The notes under the pieces are model-generated. The model ran no database searches. It was not told where the DNA came from and saw only the letters and a program-made list of their open reading frames with translations. A DNA stretch of 64,000 nucleotides from Gluconobacter vitians (GTDB taxonomy: Bacteria; Pseudomonadota; Alphaproteobacteria; Acetobacterales; Acetobacteraceae). The position numbers were made by a program, and so were the translations under genes. The stretch covers positions 1-64,000 of the forward strand of contig NZ_JABCQG010000006.1 of NCBI RefSeq assembly GCF_015244565.1, given 5' to 3'. Of this stretch, positions 50,531-59,997 are shown one piece after another (the first letter of the stretch is position 1; each line of letters starts with the position of its first letter).

Positions 50531-52063
50531 GTGTCCGGACAGGCACACCCTTCCCAGCCAGCCTCTCAAAAGCAGTGCTTCAGACCATCAGCATCCGGTG
50601 CCGGATATCCGGATCTCATAGGCATGGCTTACGGCTTTGTCGTCAGTGTCATGGTCATCGTGATCGGCCTGCAGGCCTTCATTCTTCCTGCCGCAGTCTG
50701 GCAGGGGGACGAATATGACTATTTTTCCAATATCCGCGAGCATGGTCTGGCCTTCCTGTCTGACCGGATGCTGCACTGGAGCATGCGTCCTTTTTCCGAA
50801 ATCGTCATTTTCGGCTATGGCAGTCTCGTCAACCTGCTCCACCGGCCGCTGACCTGGGTCTTCCTGGCCCTGACCTGGCTGTTCTGCGCCATAGTGGCGT
50901 TTCTGCCCTTCCTGCGTCAGGCGCGCATCCCGATCCCGGCCCGGATGCTGATTACAGCGTCCTTGGCGACTATTTTCATGCTGGGTCATCCATCGGCCGA
51001 TCTTTTCTACTGGCCCATGGCAACAATTGCCCATCTTCCCGTTCTGGCCGCAGCCTGCGGACTGGTCCTGCTGAACATCGCAAAAATCCTGTCCGGCAGA
51101 GCCGAAGCCCTGCTTCTGACACTCGCCATGACGTCAAGCGAAGCAGGGCTTTTCCTCGGCACGCTCTGGCTGAGCGGACGTGGTTTTCAGGCGCTGTTTT
51201 TCCGTAATGATCTGCCAGACAGGCAGCGAAACTGGCTGTTTCTGCCCGCAGGAATATGGCTCTGTCTGGCCGCAAGCATGATTTTCAACCATCGCGTAAG
51301 CATTGGAGGCTTCCCATACACGCCTACGCACGGGCATGTCTGGGCAAGTTTCGCCGCATCTTTCGGCCCGCTCCTGAACACGCTGGTCGGGCTCCAGCCG
51401 GATGAACTGAGCAGGGGCAATACTTTCACCGGATCTGCGATTGCGGCCGGGCTTACGCTGAAACTTATCCTGACCGGTGCATTGACCGCGCTCTTCATGA
51501 CCTGCGGTATCCGTCCGGCCCTCCGCACTCTGATACTGCCAGCCATCGCACTCGTGGGTACAATGTATCTGACGATCGCCGCGGCGTTTTACGAATTCGG
51601 CTTTCTGTGCTGCCAGCGCCATGAAACCTTCCGGCTGGACCTCTCCTTTCTGCTAATCGTTCTCCTTGCAGCAGCCCTGAGCACGAGACTGTCAGAAAGA
51701 CTGACCTTTCTATCGCAAAACAGGACTTTCGGAAAAATCTTGGAAGGGAGCGCCCTGGCAGGTCTGCTGGTCTTTACCGCATGGACCGGATACTGGCGGC
51801 TGCCTGGCATATCACTGGCCATTGCGGGCCTTCCGCTGGAAAAGGCCGCCCATCAGCGTCTGTGGGCGTCAGGCCTGTCTGGCGGAACGGACATGATCTA
51901 TCCGCAGGGCACAAGCTCGCCTGCGTTTTATTACTGGTACTGGGAGCCCGGAACCTATCACGCAGGTGGACCCGGCTGGGACGTCCAGTCTGCCATGCGG
52001 TATTTCGGCAAGACAACGATCCACGTCCTGCCACCCTCCAGTCTCCCTTCCGTCCCCCAATAG
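50531..52063 (+). CDS. Polytopic membrane protein of unknown function
   Basis: A 510-residue inner-membrane protein with about ten helices. The first loop (QGDEYDYFSNIREHGLAFL) has an Asp-Glu pair after helix 1, as in GT-C glycosyltransferases and related DUF families, so lipid-linked sugar transfer is possible. GTG 50531 has no clear ribosome site; ATG 50624 would trim 31 residues. A stem of 8 bp (CTTCCGTC/GACGGAAG) at 52047-52074 overlaps the end. Confidence 0.72.
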   Translation: MSGQAHPSQPASQKQCFRPSASGAGYPDLIGMAYGFVVSVMVIVIGLQAFILPAAVWQGDEYDYFSNIREHGLAFLSDRMLHWSMRPFSEIVIFGYGSLVNLLHRPLTWVFLALTWLFCAIVAFLPFLRQARIPIPARMLITASLATIFMLGHPSADLFYWPMATIAHLPVLAAACGLVLLNIAKILSGRAEALLLTLAMTSSEAGLFLGTLWLSGRGFQALFFRNDLPDRQRNWLFLPAGIWLCLAASMIFNHRVSIGGFPYTPTHGHVWASFAASFGPLLNTLVGLQPDELSRGNTFTGSAIAAGLTLKLILTGALTALFMTCGIRPALRTLILPAIALVGTMYLTIAAAFYEFGFLCCQRHETFRLDLSFLLIVLLAAALSTRLSERLTFLSQNRTFGKILEGSALAGLLVFTAWTGYWRLPGISLAIAGLPLEKAAHQRLWASGLSGGTDMIYPQGTSSPAFYYWYWEPGTYHAGGPGWDVQSAMRYFGKTTIHVLPPSSLPSVPQ

Positions 52064-52099
52064 GGAGACGGAAGGTGACCGGATGCTAAAACAGGATGT

Positions 52100-52564
52100 T
52101 TACTGCGGCGCGTTGCAGCGATGGGTCGATCTGGGGAAATCCGAACATTCGCCTTTCCCGGCATCCCACCCGAAATCCATTTCCGGGCCAGCCATCCCGT
52201 TGTTCTGAAACTCGGTTGTGACCGCGCTCAGCTTCGTCACGCGACCGCTGCCATACACCAGATCGACATAACCGTTCCGGAAGCCCGGCACCTTGCCTAC
52301 GCCTTCGAAATAGGTCGGCTTGCCGTCTTTTCCCGGCACGCCGAACAGCTTGGTCACCTGAGCCGGGGTCGCATGTTCAAGCTTGCGCAGGAACTCCGGC
52401 GTCAGGCTCTGGCAACTGACTTCCGGGCGCGGGTCTTCACCCACATTCGACTGCCAGCAGGCCGTCTGCCCCGCCAGCGGCGTGGCGGATGCCCCGTATG
52501 GCGCAAGCCCGGCGCCCAGGGCCGCAGCCATCATGAAACCCGTGAAATGCCTCAAGCGTACCAT
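52100..52564 (-). CDS. Small secreted protein (hypothetical)
   Basis: A 154-residue protein with a Sec signal peptide (GFMMAAALGAGLAPYGASA) and four later Cys (ACWQ, SCQS, GECSDF, HRCN) that could form two disulfides in the periplasm. The middle (KLFGVPGKDGKPTYFEGVG; VYGSGRVTKLSAV) resembles BamE/SmpA-like small folds, but I do not assign it. Monocistronic, convergent with the previous gene. Confidence 0.7.
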   Translation of the reverse strand: MVRLRHFTGFMMAAALGAGLAPYGASATPLAGQTACWQSNVGEDPRPEVSCQSLTPEFLRKLEHATPAQVTKLFGVPGKDGKPTYFEGVGKVPGFRNGYVDLVYGSGRVTKLSAVTTEFQNNGMAGPEMDFGWDAGKGECSDFPRSTHRCNAPQ

Positions 52565-52663
52565 CTGAACTTACTCCAACAGAACTCTCTATTTTCAGAA
52601 CCTATCACAGCACCCCGGTGGAACCCACCGACCCTGCCGAACACCTTTTGCGGAGGTGCAACG

Positions 52664-53923
52664 TCAGGCTGACGTCACCGTTTCAGGATACAGCCAGCGC
52701 ACCACGCGCCCCATGGTCAGTCCCTGAACGATGATCGTGAACACCACGACCCCGTAACACACAGGCAGCAGCGTATCGCGCAGCTCCCCGGCCGGAAGCC
52801 CCAGAGCCAGCGCAACAGAAATTCCGCCCCGCAGCCCACCCCAGGTCAGAACCCCGAGCGCGCGTCCCCGCTCTCCCGGTTGCAGATGCACGGGCATGGT
52901 GGACAAGAACACACTCGCGCCCCGCACAAGAACCGAGAGCGGGATGACCACCAGCATCGTCAGGAAGGGTGGTAGATGGGGTTTGATTTCCAGAATTTCG
53001 AACCCGATCAGCAGAAACAGAAGCGCATTCAGTATCTCGTCAATGAGGTTCCAGAATACCACCATTTCCTCACGGGATTTCGGCGTGATGGCCCGATGAC
53101 CCGCCTTGCCCGCAAGACTCATGCCCGCCACCACAACCGCAATGGGACCGGACATGTGCAGTCCGTTCGCAAGGCTGTACGTTCCCGTTGCCAGCGCCAG
53201 CGACCCCAGCAGATCGATCTGCATGTCGTCCACACCACGCAGCAGCAACAGGGTCAGCCAGCCGGTAACTGCGCCGAGCAGGCCACCTCCCACGGCTTCA
53301 ACCAGAAACCGGAATACGAAGTCCCCGATCGAAACGGAGTTGGTTTCACCCGTCGCCAGTCCGATCATGGTGCCGAAAATGACGACACCCACACCATCAT
53401 TGAAGAGGCTTTCACCCGCAAAGGTCGCCTGCAGGGCCGGGGGCAGTCCAAGCCGGCGCAGCATCCCCACGACCGAAACCGGATCCGTCGGTGCAAGCAT
53501 CGCCCCCAGCAGCACACACCAGCTGAACGGCACTGCAAGTCCGCATATGGGAAAGATAAGCCAGGCCGGAACCGCGAGCAGCCCCACAGCCAGCGATGTC
53601 CCAAGAATTGCCAGCGCCGCAACCGATTTGCCGCGCGACACCAGCAGCCCCAGATCGACCTGCATCGCCCCGGCAAACAGCAGGAAGGACAGCGCCCCGT
53701 CCAGCAAAGTCCGGGGCAGATTGATCGTTCCCAGCAATGTCTGGGGAACCTGCTGAAGGTCGTAGCCCGGAAACAGCGGGTTCAGGATCATGACAATCAG
53801 GGAAATGACCATCGAAATCAGCAGGATTCCGATGGTCAGCGGCAGCTTCAGGGTGCGGTAATTGATGATTCCAAGCAGTGTTGCGACAGCCAGCAGCAGA
53901 GCAAACAGCCCCAGAGAGTTCAT
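52664..53923 (-). CDS. Cation/proton antiporter (CPA1/NhaP type)
   Basis: A 419-residue protein with about twelve membrane helices. The ion-site motif is LGAMLAPTDPVSVVGML, then FAGESLFNDGVGVVIFGT (Asn-Asp), and the C-terminal WGGLRGGISVALALGLP with the conserved Arg. These mark the CPA1 family that exchanges Na+ or K+ for H+. Fits pH or salt tolerance in an acid-forming bacterium. Confidence 0.93.
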   Translation of the reverse strand: MNSLGLFALLLAVATLLGIINYRTLKLPLTIGILLISMVISLIVMILNPLFPGYDLQQVPQTLLGTINLPRTLLDGALSFLLFAGAMQVDLGLLVSRGKSVAALAILGTSLAVGLLAVPAWLIFPICGLAVPFSWCVLLGAMLAPTDPVSVVGMLRRLGLPPALQATFAGESLFNDGVGVVIFGTMIGLATGETNSVSIGDFVFRFLVEAVGGGLLGAVTGWLTLLLLRGVDDMQIDLLGSLALATGTYSLANGLHMSGPIAVVVAGMSLAGKAGHRAITPKSREEMVVFWNLIDEILNALLFLLIGFEILEIKPHLPPFLTMLVVIPLSVLVRGASVFLSTMPVHLQPGERGRALGVLTWGGLRGGISVALALGLPAGELRDTLLPVCYGVVVFTIIVQGLTMGRVVRWLYPETVTSA

Positions 53924-54056
53924 GGTCGCATTTCCCCCTGGCGCCGGCTCAGAACATGCCGGTCCGCCCGCAAACAGATTTCCTCTGCTTAACTGCTGAG
54001 GGTTGCCTGAAGTTGCTTCAGCAAGAGTTTCTCACGATGGCCTTACCTGTGGATTT

Positions 54057-55238
54057 TCAGCACAATGCCGCGCCCTGCGTGTTCAGCATGAGACGATACA
54101 GGCTACCTGCGGCACACATGTAAAGCTCGTTCCGCTTGAGACCGCCAAAGGTCAGGTTCGACACCCCATGCGGCAACCGGATGCGCCCCAGAAGCTTGCC
54201 AGCCGGGCTGTAGCAGAACACACCGCACAGCCCGTAAGGTCCTGACGCGCCACACCACAGATTCCCGAACACGTCCGCCTTCATGCCATCAGGCACAAGA
54301 TGCTGTCCGTCCAGCGTCATGTCACAAAACACGCGGCCGTTCTGCGGACGACCATTGACCATATCGAACGCCCGGATCTTCCGGTCCCCGCCCGGCCCGG
54401 TCAGGCCGGGATCGGGCGCTGTGGAAATCACATAAAGCGTTTTGAGATCCGGCGAGAGGCACAGCCCGTTTGGTCCCGGCACCTGCTCCTCGGTCAGCAC
54501 TGACTCAAGCTGACCATTCTGTGGATCAATGCGAAATGTATGGTCCGCCTGACGCTTTGCACTGCCGAACTGGGTCGTGGCTTCGGTGCCGATATTCCAG
54601 CGCAGTTTGCCTTCACGGTTGGCACGGCCTCCCGGTGCATCCGGATGCCCTTCCGCAAGACAGTCGCCATAGGCCGGATCGCTGAACAGGATGCTCCCAT
54701 CCGCCGGATTGACGATGATATCATTCGGCGAATTGAGCCCCTGCCCCTCGAACTTATTCGCAAGCACCTTGCAGGTTCCGTCCTGTTCCCAGCGGATGAC
54801 ACGGCGCAAACCATGCTCACAGGTCAGAATGCGTCCCTGCAGATCCACGGTATTGCCGTTGCTGTTAAAGCTTTCCTTCCGATAGGTCGTCATCAGGTTC
54901 TCTTCCGGCAAAAACCTGTACTGTGCACTACGGACCGTATCGGACAGGAGCAGGAACCGGCCTTCACTGATCCAGGCAGGCCCTTCCAGCCAGCCACCAC
55001 CGCTCCAGACGCGTTCGATATTGCCGTTCTTGAACACCAGATCGCCGAATGACGGATCGAGCGACAGAATGTCCGGATCAGGAACGAACGCCGGAGGCGC
55101 ATGCGGCCCGAAATCACGGACAGGCTGCGTCATGACATCAGCCGGATGAGGCTCGCGCGTTGCAGCCCGCGCTGCCGCGCCGGACAGGAAAACAGCAGCG
55201 ACTCCACGAAGAACGGAACGGCGATCAGGTAAGGACAC
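54057..55238 (-). CDS. SMP-30/gluconolactonase-like protein, Tat-exported
   Basis: A 393-residue beta-propeller protein. The N-terminus has a twin-Arg signal (DRRSVLRGVAAVFLSG, cut near AARA). SMP-30 features include WLEGPAWISEGRFLLLSD, GNTVDLQGRILTCEHGLRR, NSPNDIIVNPADGSILFSDP (metal Asn/Asp), GPNGLCLSPDLKTLYV and VPDGMKADVFGNLW. Gluconolactonases hydrolyse glucono-delta-lactone formed by periplasmic glucose oxidation, so the export fits. Substrate not proven. Confidence 0.9.
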   Translation of the reverse strand: MSLPDRRSVLRGVAAVFLSGAAARAATREPHPADVMTQPVRDFGPHAPPAFVPDPDILSLDPSFGDLVFKNGNIERVWSGGGWLEGPAWISEGRFLLLSDTVRSAQYRFLPEENLMTTYRKESFNSNGNTVDLQGRILTCEHGLRRVIRWEQDGTCKVLANKFEGQGLNSPNDIIVNPADGSILFSDPAYGDCLAEGHPDAPGGRANREGKLRWNIGTEATTQFGSAKRQADHTFRIDPQNGQLESVLTEEQVPGPNGLCLSPDLKTLYVISTAPDPGLTGPGGDRKIRAFDMVNGRPQNGRVFCDMTLDGQHLVPDGMKADVFGNLWCGASGPYGLCGVFCYSPAGKLLGRIRLPHGVSNLTFGGLKRNELYMCAAGSLYRLMLNTQGAALC

Positions 55239-55271
55239 GTCGGAACTCCCAGTTGGAAAGAACAGGCTGTT

Positions 55272-56411
55272 TCAGGATACCCTGCCGGTGTCCTGACCCG
55301 GTTTGAGATCAGGCAGACGGCTGGCCAGAAAACCGGCCACGGCGGCTTCTTCCGCCGTCAGGCCATAGCCTTCATGATCCAGAACCTCCTGCGCCCTGCT
55401 CTTGAAAGCTTCACGCAGACTTCCGTCCAGATACCCGTCCAGCACGCAGGGATTGATATAGCTGCGCTTGCAGACTGCCGGCGTATTGCCGAGCTTGGCC
55501 GCCACGGATTTGACGGCTTCAACAAGCTGTTTCTTTGCTTTGGCTTTCGTATCGTACTGACTGAACGCGCAGAGCGTGACGGCCGCAAGCTGCGTTGCGG
55601 CCCAGGTCCGGAAGTCCTTGGCGGTAATGTCCGCGCCCGTGATGTCCTGAAGATAGGCATTCACGTCCTGTGAATGGATATCGTGACGGGTGCCATCCGC
55701 ATCGACATACTGGAACAGGCGCTGCCCCGGCAGGTCCTCAAGGCGGGAGACGATACGGGCCAGACGGGGATCATCCAGTTCCAGGTGCTGCTTGATTCCG
55801 TGCTTGGCGCGAAAATCGAGCGTCAGGTGCCTGCCATGCACGGTCGCATGTTTGTGGCGCAGGGTGGTCAGCCCATAGCTGCGGTTCTCTTTCGCGTAAC
55901 GGTCATTGCCGATGCGGGCCATCGTGCGTTCCATGAGACGGACGATCGCCGCCAGGACACGCTCGCGTTCCAGCCCGCGCCGGCGCAGATCGTGATCCAC
56001 ACGTTCACGCAGAAGGGGCAGTTTTTCGCTGAAGACCAGCATATGCCCGAACTTGCCCTCATCCCGCACACCCTGCCATAGCGGATGATAGCGATATTGC
56101 AGACGACCGCGCGCATCCTCGCCAACAGCCTGAAGATGTCCCTGCGGATCAGGACAGATCCAGACATTCCGATAGGCCGGGGGAATGGCCAGACGGCGGA
56201 TCCGCGCAATCACATCCGGATCGACGATATGGCTACCATCGGGGGCATAGAACGCAAAGCCCCGCCCGGATCGACGACGCGTGATCCCTGGCATCGAGCG
56301 GTCCACATAGCGCAGTCCCGTCTTGCGTGCCTGCTTCTTTGCGTCCGCTTCCCTGCTATCCGCCGCACTCATTCCGCCAGCCTCATCTCTGTTATGGCCA
56401 TAAAGCGTCAC
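55272..56411 (-). CDS. DNA topoisomerase IB
   Basis: A 379-residue type IB topoisomerase of the bacterial poxvirus-like class, with catalytic Tyr318 (CKRSYINPCVL). Catalytic Arg/Lys/Arg residues are expected in KENRSYGLTTLRHKHATVHG and DFRTWAATQLA. N-terminal features RYHPLWQGVRDEGKFGHM are typical. It nicks and rejoins one strand through a 3'-phosphotyrosine. Single gene. Confidence 0.93.
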   Translation of the reverse strand: MTLYGHNRDEAGGMSAADSREADAKKQARKTGLRYVDRSMPGITRRRSGRGFAFYAPDGSHIVDPDVIARIRRLAIPPAYRNVWICPDPQGHLQAVGEDARGRLQYRYHPLWQGVRDEGKFGHMLVFSEKLPLLRERVDHDLRRRGLERERVLAAIVRLMERTMARIGNDRYAKENRSYGLTTLRHKHATVHGRHLTLDFRAKHGIKQHLELDDPRLARIVSRLEDLPGQRLFQYVDADGTRHDIHSQDVNAYLQDITGADITAKDFRTWAATQLAAVTLCAFSQYDTKAKAKKQLVEAVKSVAAKLGNTPAVCKRSYINPCVLDGYLDGSLREAFKSRAQEVLDHEGYGLTAEEAAVAGFLASRLPDLKPGQDTGRVS

Positions 56412-56544
56412 AGACGGGACCGGGTTTCCGGAAAGCCGATGCGAAGGCGCATTGCTGGCTTACGCTTCCTTACGGTTCCTGACATGACAGACATGCAGGC
56501 GGAACGCATTCTTTCCGGCAGGGGAACAGAAGGAACCGGACGCC

Positions 56545-56754
56545 GTGAGAAAGACCAGCGCGATTGCCATTTTCATCCTGCTTTCGGCCTGTGCCTCACG
56601 TTCCCCAGCCGACATGGCGGACGCCGCGAATGATGACGATTCCGGTTACACTGTCCGGGACCATCAGAGGGGTGGCATGGGCGGCAACGGCAATATCTGG
56701 GGCGAAGTCCTCCGCACTGCGTTGCAGACCGGCATGAGCTTCGCCCATCACTGA
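56545..56754 (+). CDS. Small lipoprotein (hypothetical)
   Basis: A 69-residue protein starting at GTG 56545 with AAGGAA upstream. A lipoprotein signal (TSAIAIFILLSACAS, lipobox LSAC) makes a 54-residue mature protein, acidic then Gly-rich (GGMGGNGNIWGEVLRTAL). No family recognised. Confidence 0.6.
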   Translation: MRKTSAIAIFILLSACASRSPADMADAANDDDSGYTVRDHQRGGMGGNGNIWGEVLRTALQTGMSFAHH

Positions 56755-56757
56755 ACG

Positions 56758-57405
56758 TCAGTAGACCAGACGCCACTCCGCCGGTTCATCCGCTGCCAAT
56801 TCGTACCATTCCCGTATCAGCGGATGATCAAGCATCGTCCGCACCCAGGTTTTCACAACCGGATCAACATCCAGTTCAAATGTATGAATCCGGATCGCGA
56901 TCGGCGCGTACATGCAGTCCGCGACCGTCATCCGCTCCCCGAACAGGAACGATGTCGGCTGGCCCGAGCGCAGAAGCGCGCCCTTGAGCGTACGACTCAG
57001 GAGCGCTACATCGGCCGCCAGTTCCTCGCTGATTTCCGGCAGAGGGGCCGGAACGCGCTCCACGTCCATGGCACAGTTCTGGCGGATGGGTCGGAAACCG
57101 GCATGCATCTGCGCGCTGATGCTGCGGGCATAGGCCCGAACGATCCGGTCTTCCGGCCACAGCGAGGGCGCAATTTCCGCGCAGTATTCGCAGATCGCCA
57201 GACTTTCCCAGACATCCGCACCATCATGCGTCAGATACGGCACCATCCGGTTGGGCGAGCGCGCGTGGATTTCCGTTGTCTTGCCCCCACCCTTGAGCGG
57301 GATGACCTCTTCCGTCACATCCAGCCCGGCCAGACGCACCGCCAGCCAGCCCCGCAGCGACCAGGACGAATACCGGCGCGATCCCAGAAGCAGCACACCC
57401 GCCAT
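56758..57405 (-). CDS. Glutathione S-transferase family protein
   Basis: A 215-residue GST: thioredoxin-fold start LLLGSRRYSSWSLRGWLAVRL with a Ser/Tyr-rich active region, then NRMVPYLTHDGADVWESLAICEY (glutathione-site Glu-Ser), and a helical C-terminal domain with VADCMYAPIAIRIHTF. Related to maleylacetoacetate isomerase-type GSTs. Its ATG overlaps the mnmA stop (TGATG), so it ends the sulfur-transfer operon. Confidence 0.88.
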   Translation of the reverse strand: MAGVLLLGSRRYSSWSLRGWLAVRLAGLDVTEEVIPLKGGGKTTEIHARSPNRMVPYLTHDGADVWESLAICEYCAEIAPSLWPEDRIVRAYARSISAQMHAGFRPIRQNCAMDVERVPAPLPEISEELAADVALLSRTLKGALLRSGQPTSFLFGERMTVADCMYAPIAIRIHTFELDVDPVVKTWVRTMLDHPLIREWYELAADEPAEWRLVY

Positions 57406-58490
57406 CAGGCATCTCCCGCAGTAATGAAGCCACCGCCCAGAACGCGGCTTCCATCATACAGCACACAGGCCTGACCCGGCGCCGGCATGGCAGCCTCGGT
57501 CAACTCCACCAGCGCGCCACCATTCTCCAGCGGCTTCACGACAGCCTCGCGCAGCTTCTCCCGCGCTCGGATCTGCACGCCACAGCGCACGCCGTCCGCA
57601 GGGGCATCGATCAGCCAGTTCATGTCCCGCAGACGCACAGTGCGACGGCTGTCGGCTTCCGAAACCTGCACGCGCGGTCCGACCACGATGCGCCGCTTCG
57701 GCACATCAATGCGCGTCACCATCTGGCGCTCACCCGTTGCGGTGTGGATGTCGCCCAGACGCTTGCTCTGCCCAACCGTATAACGCGCCACACCTTCGTG
57801 ACGGCCAAGCACGCGGCCGTCTTCGTCCACGATCTCGCCCTCGCCACGCACTTCCGGACGCAGCTTCTCGACCAGTTCGGCATAGGAGCCGCTGGGCACG
57901 AAACAAATGTCCTGACTGTCAGGCTTTGCGGCGATTTCCAGCCCCAGTTCCTGCGCCAGCGCGCGGACATGCGCCTTGTCCGGCATCTCGCCCAGCGGAA
58001 AGCGCAGATAGTCGAGCTGGTCTTTTGTCGTCGCGAACAGGAACCAGGTCTGGTCCCGTTCCGCATCGACGGGACGATGCATTTCCGCACCCTCCGGCCC
58101 TTCGACCCGGCGGACATAATGCCCGGTCGCCATGGCCTCGCATCCCAGATCCCGCGCCATGCCCAGAAGGTCCGTGAACTTCACGCCCTGATTGCAGGCC
58201 ACGCACGGAACAGGCGTTTCGCCGCGCGCATAGGCATCGGCAAAGCTCTCCACCACGCTGTCGCGGAAGCGGCTTTCGGCATCAATCACATAGTGCGGAA
58301 AGCCCAGACGATCCGCCACGGCGCGCGCATCCATGATGTCACGCCCCGCACAGCATGCACCCGGCTTGGCCGCCTGCCCGTGGTCATAAAGCTGGAGCGT
58401 CGCGCCAATCACCTCGTGGCCCTGCCGTTTGAGCAGCGCGGCCACTACGGAACTGTCCACGCCTCCCGACATGGCAACGAGGATCCGCAT
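57405..58490 (-). CDS. mnmA: tRNA-specific 2-thiouridylase
   Basis: A 361-residue enzyme making 2-thiouridine at U34 of Lys, Glu and Gln tRNAs. PP-loop SGGVDSS (8-14), catalytic Cys99 (CVACNQGVKF) and persulfide-forming Cys196 (SQDICFVPSG), 97 residues apart as in E. coli. GHYVRR and DQTWFLF are typical. It uses sulfur from a cysteine desulfurase; two desulfurase genes lie upstream in the same operon. Confidence 0.96.
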   Translation of the reverse strand: MRILVAMSGGVDSSVVAALLKRQGHEVIGATLQLYDHGQAAKPGACCAGRDIMDARAVADRLGFPHYVIDAESRFRDSVVESFADAYARGETPVPCVACNQGVKFTDLLGMARDLGCEAMATGHYVRRVEGPEGAEMHRPVDAERDQTWFLFATTKDQLDYLRFPLGEMPDKAHVRALAQELGLEIAAKPDSQDICFVPSGSYAELVEKLRPEVRGEGEIVDEDGRVLGRHEGVARYTVGQSKRLGDIHTATGERQMVTRIDVPKRRIVVGPRVQVSEADSRRTVRLRDMNWLIDAPADGVRCGVQIRAREKLREAVVKPLENGGALVELTEAAMPAPGQACVLYDGSRVLGGGFITAGDA

Positions 58491-58495
58491 GATGC

Positions 58496-58810
58496 TCAGC
58501 CCGCCTTCGGCAGGCGAACGGTCAGGCCATCAAGCGCGTCCGTCATGACGATCTGGCAGCCCAGACGGGACGTCTTTTCCAGCCCGAACGCCAGGTCGAG
58601 CATGTCTTCCTCGTCATCGGTCGGCGCGCTCAGCTTGGCGGCCCATTCCGGATCGACAACCACATGGCAGGTCGCGCAGGCCAGCGAACCTTCGCAGGCG
58701 CCTTCCAGGTCGATGTCGTGCTTGTGTGCGATTTCCAGCACCGACAGGCCGACGGGCGCGTCAACGTCACGACGGGTTCCATCACGCTCGATAAAGGTCA
58801 TCTTGGGCAT
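58496..58810 (-). CDS. fdx: 2Fe-2S ferredoxin, adrenodoxin/ISC type
   Basis: A 104-residue ferredoxin with cluster ligands Cys39, Cys45, Cys48 ([10 protein letters not shown]) and Cys85 (GCQIVM). It gives electrons for Fe-S assembly in ISC-type systems. It lies between a cysteine desulfurase and mnmA, 6 bp before the latter. No iscU or hscAB is seen here. Confidence 0.93.
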   Translation of the reverse strand: MPKMTFIERDGTRRDVDAPVGLSVLEIAHKHDIDLEGACEGSLACATCHVVVDPEWAAKLSAPTDDEEDMLDLAFGLEKTSRLGCQIVMTDALDGLTVRLPKAG

Positions 58811-58832
58811 AGTTCGTCCGCTTTTTCCGGTT

Positions 58833-59975
58833 TCAGTTGGGTTGGCACGCCCGGGCAGCTGCGATCAGAAGAGAGGCCGCACGGTCAATATCGGCCTTGG
58901 AGGTAGAGCGTCCGACCGACAGGCGCAAGCACCGGGACGCCTTCTCCGCAGAAAGTCCCATCGCCGTCAAGACATAGGAGGGCGCAATCTCCGTCGCCGT
59001 GCAGGCCGATCCGGTCGAAGCGGCAACATCCGGACAGGCTTCAAGAACGTCCAGCGCACGGACTTCGTCCGGCAGACAGACATTCAATGCCCCCGCCAGA
59101 CGCGGCGCCCCGGCGCCGTTCAGTCCAATCCCTGGCAGGCCTTCGCGAAGCTGCGCCCACAGATCATCCCGCAGAAAAACCTGCCGCGCCGCCTCATCCC
59201 CCATGGTCGCAGCCGCCAGATCCGCAGCCTCACCAAACCCCACAATCAGAGGCGTCGGCAGTGTTCCGGACCGAAGCCCCCGCTCCTGCCCCCCTCCGGA
59301 AAACAGCGGCTCCAGCCGGACACGCGGCTTTCTCCGGACATAAAGTGCGCCGATCCCCTTGGGACCATACATCTTGTGAGCGGAGACGGACGCCAGATCC
59401 ACATCCCGCAGCGACACCGGCATCTTCCCCGCCATCTGCGCCAGATCGACATGCATCAGCGCCCCGCGCTCCTTCACGATCACCGCAAGCTGCGGAATAT
59501 CCTGCAACACCCCGGTCTCGTTATTCGCCGCCATGATGCTGACCAGCAGCGTCGGGACTTTCAGCGCCTCCCGCAGGGCTTCCGGATCAACCCGTCCCTC
59601 GCCGTCCACGCCGAGCACAACCGCTTCAAAGCCCTCTCTTTCCAGATCCCGCACCGATTCCAGAACACATTTATGCTCCGTCGCCACCGTGACAATCCGA
59701 CGCCGCGGATCGCCCAGACGCGCCAGATGACGCGTAGCCCCCTTGATGGCGAGGTTGTTCGCTTCCGTCGCCCCGGACGTGAACACGATCTCCCGAGCCT
59801 CCACGCCCAGAAGCCGCGCCACGCTCTCCCGCGCACGCTCCACGGCGTCCGCCGCCTTGCGCCCCGGCCCATGCGGACTGTGCGGATTGCCGAAATCCTC
59901 CCCGAACCAGGGCAGCATGGCGCGCACGACTTCCGGATCACACGGCGTTGTCGAAAGATAATCGAGATAGATCAT
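58833..59975 (-). CDS. Cysteine desulfurase (IscS/NifS-like), second copy
   Basis: A 380-residue class V PLP enzyme. ATG 59975 ([11 protein letters not shown]) is the true start; longer reads are out of frame with the upstream gene. PLP Lys201 ([10 protein letters not shown]), catalytic Cys325 ([12 protein letters not shown]), ATEHKCVLE and [12 protein letters not shown]. It takes sulfur from cysteine, probably for ferredoxin-linked cluster assembly or MnmA. 22 bp after the first desulfurase gene. Confidence 0.93.
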   Translation of the reverse strand: MIYLDYLSTTPCDPEVVRAMLPWFGEDFGNPHSPHGPGRKAADAVERARESVARLLGVEAREIVFTSGATEANNLAIKGATRHLARLGDPRRRIVTVATEHKCVLESVRDLEREGFEAVVLGVDGEGRVDPEALREALKVPTLLVSIMAANNETGVLQDIPQLAVIVKERGALMHVDLAQMAGKMPVSLRDVDLASVSAHKMYGPKGIGALYVRRKPRVRLEPLFSGGGQERGLRSGTLPTPLIVGFGEAADLAAATMGDEAARQVFLRDDLWAQLREGLPGIGLNGAGAPRLAGALNVCLPDEVRALDVLEACPDVAASTGSACTATEIAPSYVLTAMGLSAEKASRCLRLSVGRSTSKADIDRAASLLIAAARACQPN

Positions 59976-59997
59976 GCCCACTGCCCCTTTGCCCGTC